A stretch of 64,000 nt of DNA. Source: Notamacropus eugenii. Its lineage: Eukaryota; Chordata; Mammalia; Diprotodontia; Macropodidae. Both the position numbers and the translations under genes were made by a program. The stretch lies in NCBI RefSeq assembly GCF_028372415.1, contig NC_092872.1:90936575-91000574 (forward strand). Direction: 5' to 3'. Shown here piece after piece: positions 1 through 10,999 of the stretch (the stretch's first letter is position 1; every line of letters begins with the position of its first letter). Under the pieces are notes generated by a model. That model had not been told where the DNA came from and did not search any database. It saw nothing but the letters and a program-made list of their open reading frames with translations.

Positions 1-129
1 GGTACCCATTTACTAAAAGTTTCCAAGTAAAGGCTAGATGACTTGTTGGGGGTTTAACAGAGGAGAGTCTTTTCAGTTATGGCTTGTATAAGATGGCTCT
101 GAGACGATGATGATAACTATAACTTCTAT

Positions 130-300
130 GTGCTTTAAGGTTTGCAAAGCACTTACTAAACTGTACTTCATTTTATCCTCCTAACAAGCCCAGGAGGTGT
201 GCTGTAATAATCTCCCTTTTACAGATGAGAGAAGCTCCTGAGGCTGCACTGATCTCAGATCTTCTGGATTCCAGGTCCCGTTAGCTGCCCTAGCACTGAA
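130..300 (-). mobile_element. MIR/THER1-type SINE, antisense
   Basis: The plus strand reads as the reverse of a MIR: the start tttgcaaagcacttac, then a tcctcctaacaagccc block, then ttttacagatgaga. This order (tail, then core, then head) marks a minus-strand copy. It is diverged and lacks a clear tRNA-derived head. Confidence 0.7.
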
Positions 301-735
301 GTCCTTCAAGCACAGCTCTGAGATTCTGTGATTCGGTAAACTGATTTTTCTCTAAATCACTGAGCAAATAAGAAGTCTGAGGACTAAGGTCTCCAGTCTC
401 TTTCCACTCCATGTGATCTTTACTAGACTATCTCTAGTACGAATTTCTAATCTTCATTTGCCAATGAAGAGCCAGTATTTTCCTGGTCATCCTATTATCT
501 CTAGCTGGGCTCAGAAGATTCACCTGTAAACTCTGACCTCTCTATACCAGCTCAGGTTTCTGGTGCCCAGAAATGTGAACAACTTAAGCCTCTAAAGACC
601 CATTGGGAAAACAGACAGAAAGCAGAATCCAGGAAAAATATACAAAGACATATTGAAATGTCCTTGACTGTGTCTGAGATTTCCCATTAACAACAAAGGT
701 TAGGCCACACAGTCCAATTGCATGTCTAGGGAGGA
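300..735. other. No recognised feature
   Basis: Ordinary AT-moderate sequence with no repeat I recognise, no open frame of note and no low-complexity run. Confidence 0.4.
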
Positions 736-739
736 AGAG

Positions 740-830
740 GTATTTTCTTTATTTGCCAGACACTTGCAAAGATCTGATCACGTGTTTTCTCTGCTCAGAA
801 CCCTGCAATAGTTCCCTATGGCCCAATGAA
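740..830 (+). mobile_element. L2 LINE fragment
   Basis: The block from cacgtgttttctctgctcag to aataaaggtcaa resembles the part of the L2 3' region that reads as a truncated reverse-transcriptase C-terminus, with the 'ctgctcaaaacc...aataaagtc' spacing. It is short and diverged, so the family is tentative. Confidence 0.4.
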
Positions 831-884
831 TAAAGGTCAAGCCCCTTTTCTTGGATTAAAGAGAGAAGGTAGAGAAATAGTATT

Positions 885-1095
885 GTAATATTTAGAGCCG
901 AAATGGTCTTTAGCAGGTGATCATCGAGTGTTCAAACCTCCTCGCTCCACAAAAGAGGAAAATAAAGTCCCAGGGGTTGTATATTGTCCCAGGTTAGACA
1001 GGTAGGAAAAAAAAAGCTGAGCCAGGATTTCAGCCCAGTTGTTCTGACTTTCAGATCTTGCATGCTTTCCATTAAGCCATGCTACCTGCCTTAGA
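885..1095 (-). mobile_element. MIR/CR1-like short interspersed repeat, antisense
   Basis: The order is: a taatatttagagcc start, a tcaaacctcctc block, a degenerate lysine-rich run, aggatttcagcccagttgtt, and cattaagccatgctacctgcc. This is the layout of the dispersed repeat in which a 'gagctggaagggacc' head is followed by a MIR-like tail. The small open frame on the minus strand here (921-1127) is only this repeat. Confidence 0.5.
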
Positions 1096-1365
1096 TTTCC
1101 TTTTCCCTGAGCTTTTACAATACCCAAGGATAGATCTCCAGGGAGAAGAAGGCCTAGAGCAAATCATTGTTTGGGGGTAATACTTAGTGAACGTTACAAA
1201 GCCAAAACACAGCAAAAACTCATCCATTCAGTGAAATAAGGAAAAGGCCAATCTGATTTGGAATTTTTGAATATTTTAAGAGAAGTATAATTTTATTACT
1301 TTCAAGTCTTTTTTGTTATAGCAAAGACTTGGAAACTAAGGGGATACTAGTCATTTTAAACGTTT

Positions 1366-1590
1366 GTTTTTGTTGTTTCACCATGACTCTTCATGACCCC
1401 ATTTGGGTTTTCTGCACAAAGATATTGCAGTGGTTTGTCATTTTCTTCTCCAGTTCATTTTACAGATTAGGAAACTGAGACAAACAGGGTGAAGTGACTT
1501 GCCCAGGGTCACATAACTACACACAACTTCTCAAGAAGAGTCTTCCTGACTTCAGACCTGGCACTCTATCCTCTGCATCACCTAGCAATG
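1366..1590 (-). mobile_element. Marsupial tRNA-derived SINE (SINE1-type), antisense
   Basis: The plus strand begins with the reversed tail (catgactcttcatgacccc, then the aaagatattgcagtgg block). It passes through cccagggtcacataac and ends near ctctgcatcacctagc, the reversed tRNA-like head. It abuts the antisense L2 copy that follows. Confidence 0.85.
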
Positions 1591-2296
1591 TATTAAGTGC
1601 TGGGGATATAAGGAAAGGCAAAAGACAGTCTCTCAAGAAGCTCACAGTCTAAGGAGGGAGACAATATGCAAACAATTATGCACAAGCAAGATAAATTGGA
1701 GGTAGTCTCAGAGGAAGAACAATAAAATTAAGGAGGTCTGGAAAAAGCATCTTGCAAATGATGATTCTTTAACTGAGATTTGAAGGAAGCCAGGAAAGGC
1801 AGGAGGCAGAGATGAGAAGAGAGACTTCCAGGAATGGGAGAAAACTATTGGAAATCCCCAGCATTGGGAAATGGAGTTTCTAGTTTGAGGAATATCAAGG
1901 AAGCCATTGACACTGGATCACAGAATATATAGTAGTGTATATGGGGTGGGGAGGGAAGGTGGGAGATAAAGGTAGGAAGGGACCAGAATACAAAGGGCTT
2001 TAAAAGTCAAACACGGGATTTTATATTTGATCCTGGAGGAAATAAAGAACCACCACAGTTGACTGAAGTGAGGGGTAACATGAACAGAACTGTGTGTTAG
2101 GAAAATTACTTTAATAGCCATGTGGAGGATGAACTGGAGTGGGAAAAGACTTCAGACAATGCCAGCAAGCAGTAATCTATTGCAGTAGTCCAGGCACGAA
2201 GGGATAAGATCCTTTACCAGGGTGGTGGTGGTGATGTCAGAAAAGAGAAAGGGAGATATCCAAGAGATGCTTGGAAGGCAGAAACCACTGATTGAA

Positions 2297-2299
<3 letters not shown>

Positions 2300-2383
<84 letters not shown>
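2300..2383. repeat. (GA)42 perfect dinucleotide microsatellite
   Basis: An uninterrupted GA run of 84 bases lies inside the antisense L2 copy. It creates three spurious open frames rich in Glu-Arg on the plus strand and Ser-Leu on the minus strand. A perfect array of this length is expected to be length-polymorphic. Confidence 0.98.
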
Positions 2384-2385
<2 letters not shown>

Positions 2386-2659
2386 GAGAATAACACCTGC
2401 ATTTCAACTCCAGGTGACTGGGATGATAGTGGTACCTTTGACAGTAATAGACAAGTAAGAAAGGAGGGAGGGTTTGGAGGAAAAGATAGAGTTTGGTTTT
2501 GGACATGTTCAGTTTAAGATGTTTATAAGACATCCAGTTTAAGATGTCCAATTGACAGTTGGAGATTGGAAACTAGAGGTCAGGAAAAAGGTTAGGGCTG
2601 GACTAATAAGTCTGAGAACCATCTGTATAGAGAAGATAGTTGAAACCATGAGCCCAGGA

Positions 2660-2965
2660 CTAAAATTTGAGAAACACTCACAGTTAACAGGCATGTTTTT
2701 TCCACTCTTGATGCCTTTTCAAGATTCAGAGGTGTTAGTTGGCATTGTGTGGCCTGAGGCATGCACAGTAAGCTTTGTGTTCAGAACCAAGCCTGCAGTG
2801 AAGTTGCAGGATGCAACACAGGTAAGTGCCACCAGAAACACCTCGGATTCATTATGTGCTTGACTTTTAATTTTTGGTCATTACATGTTCAGAAACCTCT
2901 TACTTGTGCCATATTTTTCACAACCCCATATGGGGTTATGACCCACAGTTTAAGAAATGCTGATC
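2660..2965. mobile_element. hAT-like DNA transposon relic inside L2
   Basis: The right end reads ccccatatggggttatgacc, followed by cacagtttaagaaatgctg. This resembles the inverted-terminal region of hAT family elements in mammals (Charlie/SPIN-like ends of the type 'gtgggtcgcgacccc'). It interrupts the antisense L2, which continues on both sides. The matching left terminus is not clear, so the left end is either eroded or truncated and the boundary is approximate. Confidence 0.5.
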
Positions 2966-3061
2966 TAGATGAAGATCCAGCAAAGGAGACTGAGAAGCAA
3001 TGGTTACACAAACAGGAGGAGAACTGGGAGCAAGCACTGTCTAGAAAATCTAGAGAATAAA

Positions 3062-3560
3062 GAATACTGATGCCCATCAGTTGGGAAATGGCTTAACAAA
3101 TTATGCCATGTGAAGGTAATGTCATATTATTGTGTCATAAGAAATGATGAAAGGGACACTTTCAAAGAAACCTGAAAAGGACTTTATGAACTGATGCGGA
3201 GTAAAGTAAGTAGAATAATGAGAATAACTCAATAAAAATGGCATGATAAAGGAAAACAGCTTGGAAAGACTTCAGGACTCTCATCTATGGAATGATGAAC
3301 CACTATTCCAAAGGACTAACGATGAAACCTGCCATCTCCTGACAGAGAGGTGATAAACCTAAGATACACTATTTCAGACATGGCCAATGCAAAAATTTGT
3401 TTTGCTTGACTATGAATATTTGTTACAAGCGTTTAATTTTTTTTTCTTTCCATTTGAGTGGATGGGGGAAGAGGGAGGAAAAAGGTAATAAGGATAGGAT
3501 AAAATAAAAGAGGGTCATTGAAATATCTTTTTAATGCATAAAAAAGAATAGAAGAAAAGC
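3062..3560 (+). mobile_element. L1 3' end (marsupial type), 5'-truncated
   Basis: The copy starts at cccatcagttgggaaatggc and runs through aagaaatgatgaaagggac, ggactttatgaactgatgcg and gcttgactatgaatatttgt to a purine-rich, A-rich end. This is the ORF2 terminus plus 3'UTR of an older marsupial L1 subfamily. No intact coding sequence remains. Confidence 0.8.
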
Positions 3561-5890
3561 CAGAAAGAATCAGAGACAAGTAAGACAGTTTTGAAAGTTT
3601 CATGTTGAATTTATTATATATTTAAAGGAAAAGCAAACTATATGTAATAAAAATTTCCAGTTTCATGTACAATTCTCTTCCTTTATCACACTACGTATAT
3701 GGGAATACTCATTTTATTTGGTGTTAAGTTCAGAAATTTAAAAAAAGAGACAAGTGTAAGCTAAGATAAAAATCAGAACTAATTCATAAAGTATGTTAAA
3801 TAAAAAAATAAAAATTAATAATACACCAATACTGCATAATAATTCCTGATGAGCATTCAAAAAGTTTAGCATGGATGAATTCATTTCTGAATAACAACAA
3901 AGTGATTTTACAGAAGAGAGAAGCCGGGCAGAAGGACAAGGTAAATAGCTTATTATTGATATTATTTTGTATGACTTATTTAAAAAATAAAACAAAAACC
4001 CAAAGCTGAGAGCTACAAGTAGAGCAGCAACAGCTGAAGCTTACCCTGAGGACCTGGAATATAGAAGTTGCTGAAAGGACTTTTAGTTCTCCAGTGGGTG
4101 GGTAAGAACAACAAAGTTAAACACCTAGTTAGCAAGAAGAATTAGTTAAAATTGGAAGCTACCAACTACATCATCCCTCCCAGATCTTTACAGTAAGTAA
4201 ATTCCTGACTCTCCACCTTCTCTTGCCCTTCCCCAATATCTCCTGCACCTTTTTAGCAACATCCTGGTGAACCCATGGAATTCAATATCCTGGCTTAAAA
4301 AGCTGATTTAAAGGTATAATTTTTGTTACTTTCATCTCATATCAAAAAATTACTAGTTGCTTTGAAAAGTGTAAATTTTATTGATTTTATTATTTTATTT
4401 GGATATTTTTGTAGGATTTTCCCTTTGCTTTGTTGGTTGGTTTGTACTTATTAAGTTTTTTTTTTATCCAGACTGTAGAACCCAGATCTTTCTGACTCTA
4501 AAGTCAACTTTCTATCCACTGTGTCAAGCTATTTCTTAGTTGTTAGGATTATTAAACTTATAGTTAAATATTATTTTGAAACAATTAAAAGAATAAGTTT
4601 CTGGGTCCAGAAATTAAATGTATTGAAGTCCTGAATTTCTTAAGCTTTTAGTTTGAAAAAACTGTGATTTTAAGACTTGATCCAGGAAATTCTCAGAGGT
4701 AAAAATTATTTTGATTTCTTTTTCCAGTAAGAATTACATGTATTTTGCCTCCTATTGAAAATTTCAAATGAGTGTTGTCCAAATTTATGAGGTTTTTTTT
4801 TCACTGTAGTCAGTATTAGTTTTCCTTGTGGGGATCTGAGTTGGAACTTTTCTATTTTTCTTGAGTTAAGTTCTTTCTCCTGTTGGATTTCTGATAATAT
4901 GACTCTAGATTTTGGGAATGTCCAACTTAATTTCTCTTTTAGAAAATAAACCAGCAGCGGCGCCTTCTATAAATGCAATTCCCCATTCAATGAAGAACCT
5001 TTCCCCCACCCAACATTTCCCCAAACTCCTTTCTCTCCCTCCTTCCTCCTTTTCATATTCCCACCCAACTACTCATTCATAGCTTTCCCTGGCCTGACAA
5101 GCACATCCTGGCTTTTGACCAAGAGTTTTACTAAAAGCACTGGGTCATCTCTATTGGGAAAGCCCTATTCATTCAGATTTCTAAAAGTACAAGGCTTAGG
5201 GGTCAGATAACACAAGTCTTCCAGTTAAATGTTTGACACATGTTTCCTAAGGCTGGTCCAGAAAGCATGAGTCACAGAAGCAACACCCTTCACCTCATCC
5301 ATTGTTCCCCCTGGTGTAGACACATACATACTCCTAGTTAGCCTCCCTCTACAACAGTCCTGTTCTACCCAGGGATCTGCAAAGTCTCGGCGAGAGAAGA
5401 ACACAGATTTGTTTTCTAGTCCCCTGTTCTGATCTGAGATGGGGCTCCTATCATCCAGTTTTCCTTCTTTGATTACAATCGGGTGGTAGGCCTGGGATAG
5501 ATTGATGTGGAGATGGGAAGGCCTAAAAAGGAGTAACTCTCTAAAAGCATGTATCACATTAAAATGGCTCCAAGTCATCAATGGTAGAGTCAGAAGCAAC
5601 CTCCTGACTTAGTGTGGTAAAGGGAAGAGACATAGAATTATTAAGGCAAGCTAAGAAATTATTACTTTCTCTGCTTTGGTCAGTGAAAAAGTGTCCCAAT
5701 AATTGAAATCCTCTACAACTTCCATATCATGCCTCCATATCAGGTTTCTGATATATCTCCTAAATGCCTCATCTCTTTCTTCCTTCTCATCCTTCCACTG
5801 AGCTTCAGGTGGGAACCATCTATATCTCCTCAGGGTCTACTGGGCCTCCTTCTGGGCCCTCAGTATTTCTCTCTTACACGCACACATACA
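3561..5890. other. Repeat-poor, AT-rich tract
   Basis: About 2.3 kb with little recognisable content. A diverged SINE-like scrap sits near 4470-4545 (ccagactgtagaacccagat). A minus-strand open frame of 124 codons (5225-5599) has no motif I recognise and could easily be chance. A short GC-richer patch (agcagcggcgccttc) lies near 4952-4966. I see no promoter or exon signal that I would defend. Confidence 0.4.
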
Positions 5891-5897
5891 CACTCAT

Positions 5898-6012
5898 GAG
5901 AGAGAGAGAAAGAAAGAGAGAGAGACAGAGAGAGAGAGACAGAGAGAGAGAGACAGAGAGAGACAGAGACAGAGACAGAGACAGAGAGACAGAGAGACAG
6001 AGAGAGAGAGAG
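5898..6012. repeat. Compound GA / GACAGA microsatellite
   Basis: A (GA)n tract with interspersed gacaga hexamers runs for about 115 bases, ending just before a partial SINE. It generates the Glu-Arg-rich open frame at 5764-6045, which is not a gene. Confidence 0.95.
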
Positions 6013-6054
6013 GAGTCCCAGTCCCTGTTAACAATGGTAACCTAACTCAATTTC

Positions 6055-6162
6055 CTCCTCAATGGAAATCTGAAAGTGGCAAGCCATTCCAGTGTCTCTA
6101 CCAAGAAAACTTCAAGTGGGATCACCAAGAGTCAGACACAATTGAACAACAACCACCCCCCA
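6055..6162 (+). mobile_element. SINE1-type SINE, 3' half
   Basis: Shows ggcaagccattccagtgtct, then accaagaaaacttc, then the RTE/BovB-like tail agagtcagacacaattgaac with a short CAA-rich end. The head is absent, so this is a truncated copy, next to the GA microsatellite. Confidence 0.8.
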
Positions 6163-6199
6163 CCCGCCACCGTACCTATCCCATTCCAGTGATTCTAAA

Positions 6200-8597
6200 T
6201 GTCTGGTTGTCATTGTTCAAACTCTACCCTCCATCCTCCATTGACTAATCTCTCATTCCCATCCCACTCAACCCAAATCCCTCAACCTCCCACTCTAAAG
6301 CCACCCAACCCTTTGTGCTCAATGGAATGACTACACCCCATGGGTAACAAAGTAAATTTCATCTTAAATCTTTTCCTTTCTCATTCCCTCCATCTTCTTG
6401 TATTTACTGAACCTGCTTTCCCTGGCTATATATTCCAGCTCTGGTTGCACTTCTATCCATTTGCCCAGATTTACTGGTCTTGTTGGGGGTGTTAGATTAT
6501 TCCTTGCTCCCCATTGCCACTTCCACGCACTCAATAACTTGATTGGGTGACAAATAACACCCAGTCAAGATTCTGATAACCATTGTCTTCAGACTTCCAG
6601 GACACTCTCCTTCTTTCCTCAATAAACTCAATGCCTAGCTCACAGCCTTTCTCTCCCTCATATTAATGGACTTCAATATACATAATTGCACTCCCTCAAA
6701 TATCCCAACCTCCCAGTTCCTCAACTTACTCATTTCTTATGACCCATTCTTCTACCCACATAGAGACACTCGTTGCCTTGATGACAAATGTTCCACATCC
6801 ATGTTCATAAATTCTGAAATTCCGTGATCTGATCATAATCTGGTCATTCCACCTCTCTCTCTGCCTTGCAACCCCTAACCTTGTTCATCATCCTCACCAT
6901 GAACTCGGCTCCTTTGACCTTTCAGTTCCTTCCCAGGCCATCACTCCTGCATTGTCTGTACTCTCTTCCCTTCTCCATCTTGACTCACTGGTGAAACAGT
7001 CCAACATCTACACCATCTTCTTCTCTTGAGTTCTTTTCCCCCTTATCATATCTTCAATCTTGCCCTACTTATTCAACCACACAACTATGCTGACTGGATC
7101 TACTAGAAGTTTATGTTACATAACTTCAACTGAGTCCTCACCACTAAAAAGCAAGCCTTCTATATTGTCCTAATTAATTCACTGTGCCACCCACCACACT
7201 GGTTTTTCCAAACCTTTTCATGCTTCCTCAAGTCTTCCACAGTTCCCCCTCTTCCGTCTCAGATGAAAACTTTGTTTTGTATTTCACTGGAAAAAAAAGA
7301 GGCCATTTGTAGAGAACTCCCCATTTTCCCTGTTCCTTATCTCACATTAGCTGGTTGCCTTGTGCCACAATCTCCTTCTTTACTCTTATTTCACATGAAA
7401 CAGTGGACTTTCTCCTTGCCCTGTGTATGAACAAGTGATCACATTCCATCTTGGCTTCTGTAGCACATTGACCCTTCTATAATGTCTACTAATATCCAAT
7501 TGTTCTCTCTCTACTGACTGCTTCCCTACTGCCTATAATCAGGCCATATGTCCCCCTCCTCAGAATAACTTCCCTTGACCCATTCATTCCTTCTGTGAGG
7601 TATCATTCTATATCACTCCTTTTCATGACTAAAATCCTCAAGAAGCCCATTTACCATAGGTGCCTCCATTTCCTTTCCTCTTACTTTTGTCTTAGTTCTT
7701 CTCAGTCTCTCTTCCAGCCTCATCAACCAACTGGAACCATTCTCTCCAAAGTTACTGATTTCTTAATTGGCAAATCTACTAGCCTTTTCTCAGTCCTTAT
7801 TCTTCTCAGCCTCTTTGCCGCCTGACATTTCAATCACTCTCTCCTTATTGATACTCTGTTCTCTCTAGGTTTTCATGACACCCCTCACTCTCAACTGTCC
7901 CTTATCTGTCCGAAGGCTCCTTCTCTTTCTACTTGGTTGAATCTTCATCCAGGTTTTGCCCACTCAAGGTGGGTGTCCCCCAAGACTCTGTCTTGAGTCC
8001 TCTTCTCTTTTGATTCTATTTCACTTGATGATCTCAGCAGCTTCCTTGGTTTTAATTATCATCTCCATGCAGACGACTCTAAGATCTACTTATTCGTCAT
8101 TCACCTCTCTGCTAACCTCCAACCTCACATCTCCAACTCTCTTTTAGACATCTCAGACTGGACGTTCCATAGACGTCTTAAACATGTTCAAAGTTAAACC
8201 TATTATCTTTCCCCCCAAGTCCTTCTCTCTTCCTAACTTCCTTGTTACTGTCAAGTAAGTTCCATGTTTTCCCACTGGACCTTGTCACTTCTCTTCCTTA
8301 GGATCCCTGGACCTACTTCAAGCCTAGTTTTTGCCAACTAGTCCAAGTCATGAGATTCACAAACAAGGTGCTATGTTCAACTCCTGATATTCTCTCACTT
8401 CCCAGATCCAATTGTTAGAAAAGTCCTGTCATTTCCACCTTCAAAACATCTCGTATCTAAGCCCTCTTCTCTCCTCTCCTGCTGCCACCACCTTGGTGCC
8501 TGACCCTCATTAACATATCATGCCTGGACTATTGCACCAGACTGCTTCTTGGTCACCCTCCTCAAGCCTCTTTCCACTCCAGTCCATTCTCTTTACA
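6200..8597 (+). mobile_element. L2-group LINE, ORF2 relic with endonuclease and RT
   Basis: This is the best preserved LINE coding region here, though it has many stops and frameshifts. Around 6530-6860 the plus strand would encode an AP-endonuclease portion: an 'LMDFNIHNCTPSN'-like stretch, then 'SDHNLVI'. The reverse transcriptase follows. At 7595-7825 there is an open stretch containing 'YHRCLHFLSSYF', 'QPHQPTGTILSKVT' and 'LFSVLILLSLFAA', matching the L2/CR1-type 'STETALSKVTNDLL...LDLSAAFD' region. At about 7970-8010 comes the 'GVPQDSVLSPLLF' motif (family GVPQGSVLGPLLF), and at 8500-8545 the degraded 'DYCTRLLLGHPPQA' end. The YADD position (near 8060) is degraded. An ~80-bp segment at 8277-8360 is foreign to the family as I know it and recurs at 9826-9905. 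A SINE is attached at the 3' end. Confidence 0.8.
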
Positions 8598-8815
8598 GAG
8601 GCATCTAGGTGGCACAGTGGATAGAACGCTGGGCCTCTATTCAGGAAGATCTGAGTTCGTATTTTGCCTCAGACATTTACTAGCTATGTGATCCTGAGCA
8701 TATCACTTAACCAGTGTCTGCCTTAGTTCCATCACCTGGAAAATGGGAATAATAATAGCAACTGCCTCCCAGGGTTGTTGTGAGGAAATTGTGTGAATTA
8801 AATGAATCATGCTGA
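8598..8815 (+). mobile_element. THER1/MON1-like SINE (tRNA head with MIR-type tail)
   Basis: The head reads ggcatctaggtggcacagtg, followed by gaagatctgagttcg and actagctatgtgatcc. Instead of the RTE-like tail it ends in the MIR/L2-type block aatgggaataataatagc, then gggttgttgtgagg. This is a composite CORE-SINE of the L2-mobilised class. Confidence 0.8.
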
Positions 8816-9450
8816 CTCCATTTTGTGATTAATTCTAGATCTAGCTCAGTTCCCTTTCCATTCAATTGTGGGTCTAATTTCTGTCTTGTGAGAAAACTTT
8901 ATTAAATTATGGGAACTGTGAGAAAACTTTATTGCATTGTCTGAACCTAGTCTTACATGTCTGGGAAGTTGAACCACCTCTACTTGTTTCTTAGAGACCC
9001 TTAATGAAGTACTTAGGTTATGCTGACCAGAAATCCAGTCAGATCCAAAGATTGATGTGAAATTTATGAAAATTATACATTTCAAACAACTCATATGTTT
9101 TATCGTTGTTTCCATGTTCCTTTGATTTAATACAGACACTTGGAGTGGGATAGCCCTTTTCTATGACTTCAGGGAATTGAACCCGTTTGCTCTCCCCTTC
9201 CCAACTCAGAAAGCCCATAATCTCTCTTCCAATTAGAAATCAAATTCCCTGATTTTGTATCCTTTTCTTTGTTTTCTTTTCATTAATTTGTCTTATTTAA
9301 TTGTTTTTTAATACATAAAAATCTATCTCCCCCTGTATTTGGGGTCTGGTGCTAAGCTGAAGAGTTCTGGTTCCAATTTATAATGCAATTGGCATGCATT
9401 GTTTAATAAATTGATATGTTCAGAAGATGGATATATAGGCATTTGAGTTC
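8816..9450. other. Possible old LTR or unclassified repeat
   Basis: Starts at gactccattttgtgattaat. It contains a local duplication in which gtgagaaaactttatt occurs twice about 32 bases apart (near 8889 and 8920). Near the end are two polyadenylation-like signals in an AT-rich stretch (aataaa at 9404-9409, taatacataaaa near 9308). The look is LTR-like, but I find no convincing TG...CA ends or target duplication. Confidence 0.25.
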
Positions 9451-9524
9451 ATAAGCTTTATTGCTGACTATCTTCTTGCATTTTTCCTCCTCTAAATTTC
9501 TGGGCATTTCTGCTACTATTTTTA

Positions 9525-9690
9525 ATACAATAAAGAGTTCTGGATTTAGAGTGTATGGGGTCACCCAAATGGTTCTACCATTTACCACCTGTGTGACCTT
9601 GGGGAAATCACATAACTTCTCAGTTGTAAGATTAGGAGGTTGTTTATGATCCAACTCTAGATCTAGAATCCTACAAACTTTCTGGAAATC
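9525..9690 (+). mobile_element. MIR-type SINE
   Basis: Contains agttctggatttagagtg, the core ccacctgtgtgaccttgggg, aatcacataacttctcag and the trailing gatccaactctagatctag block. A plus-strand copy without an RTE tail. Confidence 0.75.
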
Positions 9691-9825
9691 TGGCACAAAG
9701 GGATAAGATTCTCCCCCATCTCACCATGAGAATGCCCTTGCCTACAGTAGTAACCGAAGTTCCTTTCCTACCATTCCCCAGAGATCTGGTATTCCCCAAA
9801 CAATCTCCCATAGCTTGCCATCCCT

Positions 9826-9905
9826 TATCACTTCTTTTCCTTAGGATCCCTGGTTCTTTGGCTTATTCAAACCTAACTTTTGCCAACTAGCCTAAGCTTC
9901 ACCTT
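9826..9905 (+). repeat. 80-bp module shared with 8277-8360
   Basis: The segment around tccttaggatccctgg...cttttgccaactagcctaag matches 8277-8360 (tccttaggatccctgg...tttttgccaactagtccaag) in the same orientation, with a small indel and about three-quarters identity by eye. It marks either a small unrecognised repeat or a local copy. Confidence 0.6.
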
Positions 9906-10940
9906 AGGGAATTTCCACCCCACCTCCTGGGCAGGGAGACTTAGCTTGTGCTCAGCTTGTTATCGCCAGTCTCTCCTGGCATAATGATTTGAAAAAGAAC
10001 AAAGGTCTTGGCAGAAACAAGTTCTGAGACTATAGAGAAACTCCCACCCTTCCACAGAGTAAGGCTGTAGGGTAGCATTGTTTCCTTTCTACCTTCCCTC
10101 AGTCTCCCCTCCCCCCTCCCCACTTCTCAAAGTACATCCTCTCCTCTTCCTTTCTGGAGAATTAGGTGCCACCCTGGCATGCCAGTAGAAAGCAAGCCCA
10201 GCCAAGCCTGGGACTTCCCAGGGGGCAAATGTGTTTAAAAAATGATGAAAGAAAATGCAATTCAGGGCTGGAAATTCAGCCCTTACCTGGGCAAGGCAGA
10301 GATCTATCTAGTCCACTACCTGCAGGATACCACAGCACCTGACAGGAGACTAATCAGCTGCTCTGAATCATGCTTCTGAGCTCTGTGGCTAGGAGCCAGC
10401 CCCCTGGAAATCGCTAACAATACAGCCCAGAGTTATCCCTAAACTAAGGTTGCCCTCACAAGCTCAACACTGTTTTGTCTGGGAAGGCTTCCAAAAGGAA
10501 GTGGGCTTGGACAGAGCGGGAGGGATGAGGAGCGATATGGAGCACACATGGTCTCTGTAGTAGTTTTTCTTCATTTTTTTTCCTACCTGCTGGCCCTTGC
10601 ATTTCTGAATATTCCGTGGAGAATCCCAGATGCAACCCCATTCGGTCTAGTCTGGACCTAACCCTTACAAGTGCCCTTCCCCAGAACCCTTGCTCAGCAG
10701 GGCAAGGTTAGCAGACTTGGCAAAAAGTCTTGCATTTTAGCCAGTGCTTGTATCTGCTGGAGAGATATGTCTATTGGCTGCCTGGTCTAACAGACTGACT
10801 CTGTAAGAAGGTTGGATCTGAAATGCTTCATAGGCATTCTTCATTCTAAGGAAATTCCATACAGATGAGCTCAGATTTACAGACTTGAAAAATTAGGGAA
10901 TGAGCACATTTGACAAAATCCACAACCTCCAACTTCGAGG
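9906..10940. other. Repeat-poor tract, candidate conserved non-coding DNA
   Basis: About 1 kb without recognisable transposon sequence and somewhat richer in GC than its surroundings. It includes a pyrimidine-rich stretch at 10085-10125. Open frames are short (60 codons or fewer) and unremarkable. There is no defensible exon, but this is one of the few places in the window where one could hide. Confidence 0.35.
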
Positions 10941-10999
10941 ATTCCCTGGATTTCTCTTTTGTAAAATGACAGGAAACTCTCAAGGAGCATATTGATAAA

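Larger units (their letters stand above)
1588..3056 (-). mobile_element. L2-group LINE, 3' region, antisense, interrupted
   Basis: This is a long antisense copy. The reversed L2 3' end lies at 1588-1720 (tattaagtgctggggatata, then tctcaagaagctcacagtct). It continues through the aggaggcagagatgagaag block to the reversed C-terminus of the reverse transcriptase near 2120-2235, where the minus strand would encode the conserved 'ITSRLDYCNSLL'-like segment in degraded form. A (GA)42 run sits at 2300-2383 and a hAT-like insert at about 2660-2965. L2 sequence resumes at 2966 (gatccagcaaaggagactga). It has no intact frame. It is old, as shown by substitutions and nested insertions. Confidence 0.75.

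Noticed and set aside
2214..2551. Ser-Leu and Glu-Arg repeat proteins around 2.2-2.5 kb
   Set aside because: Translations of the (GA)42 run inside an L2 relic.
5225..5599. 124-codon minus-strand frame as a gene
   Set aside because: No recognised domain, no supporting splice or promoter signal, and a length that is not unusual by chance in 64 kb.
8598..8640. tRNA gene in the SINE heads
   Set aside because: The heads (ggcagctaggtgg-type) are tRNA-derived, but they belong to dispersed SINEs with divergent sequence and no intact cloverleaf.
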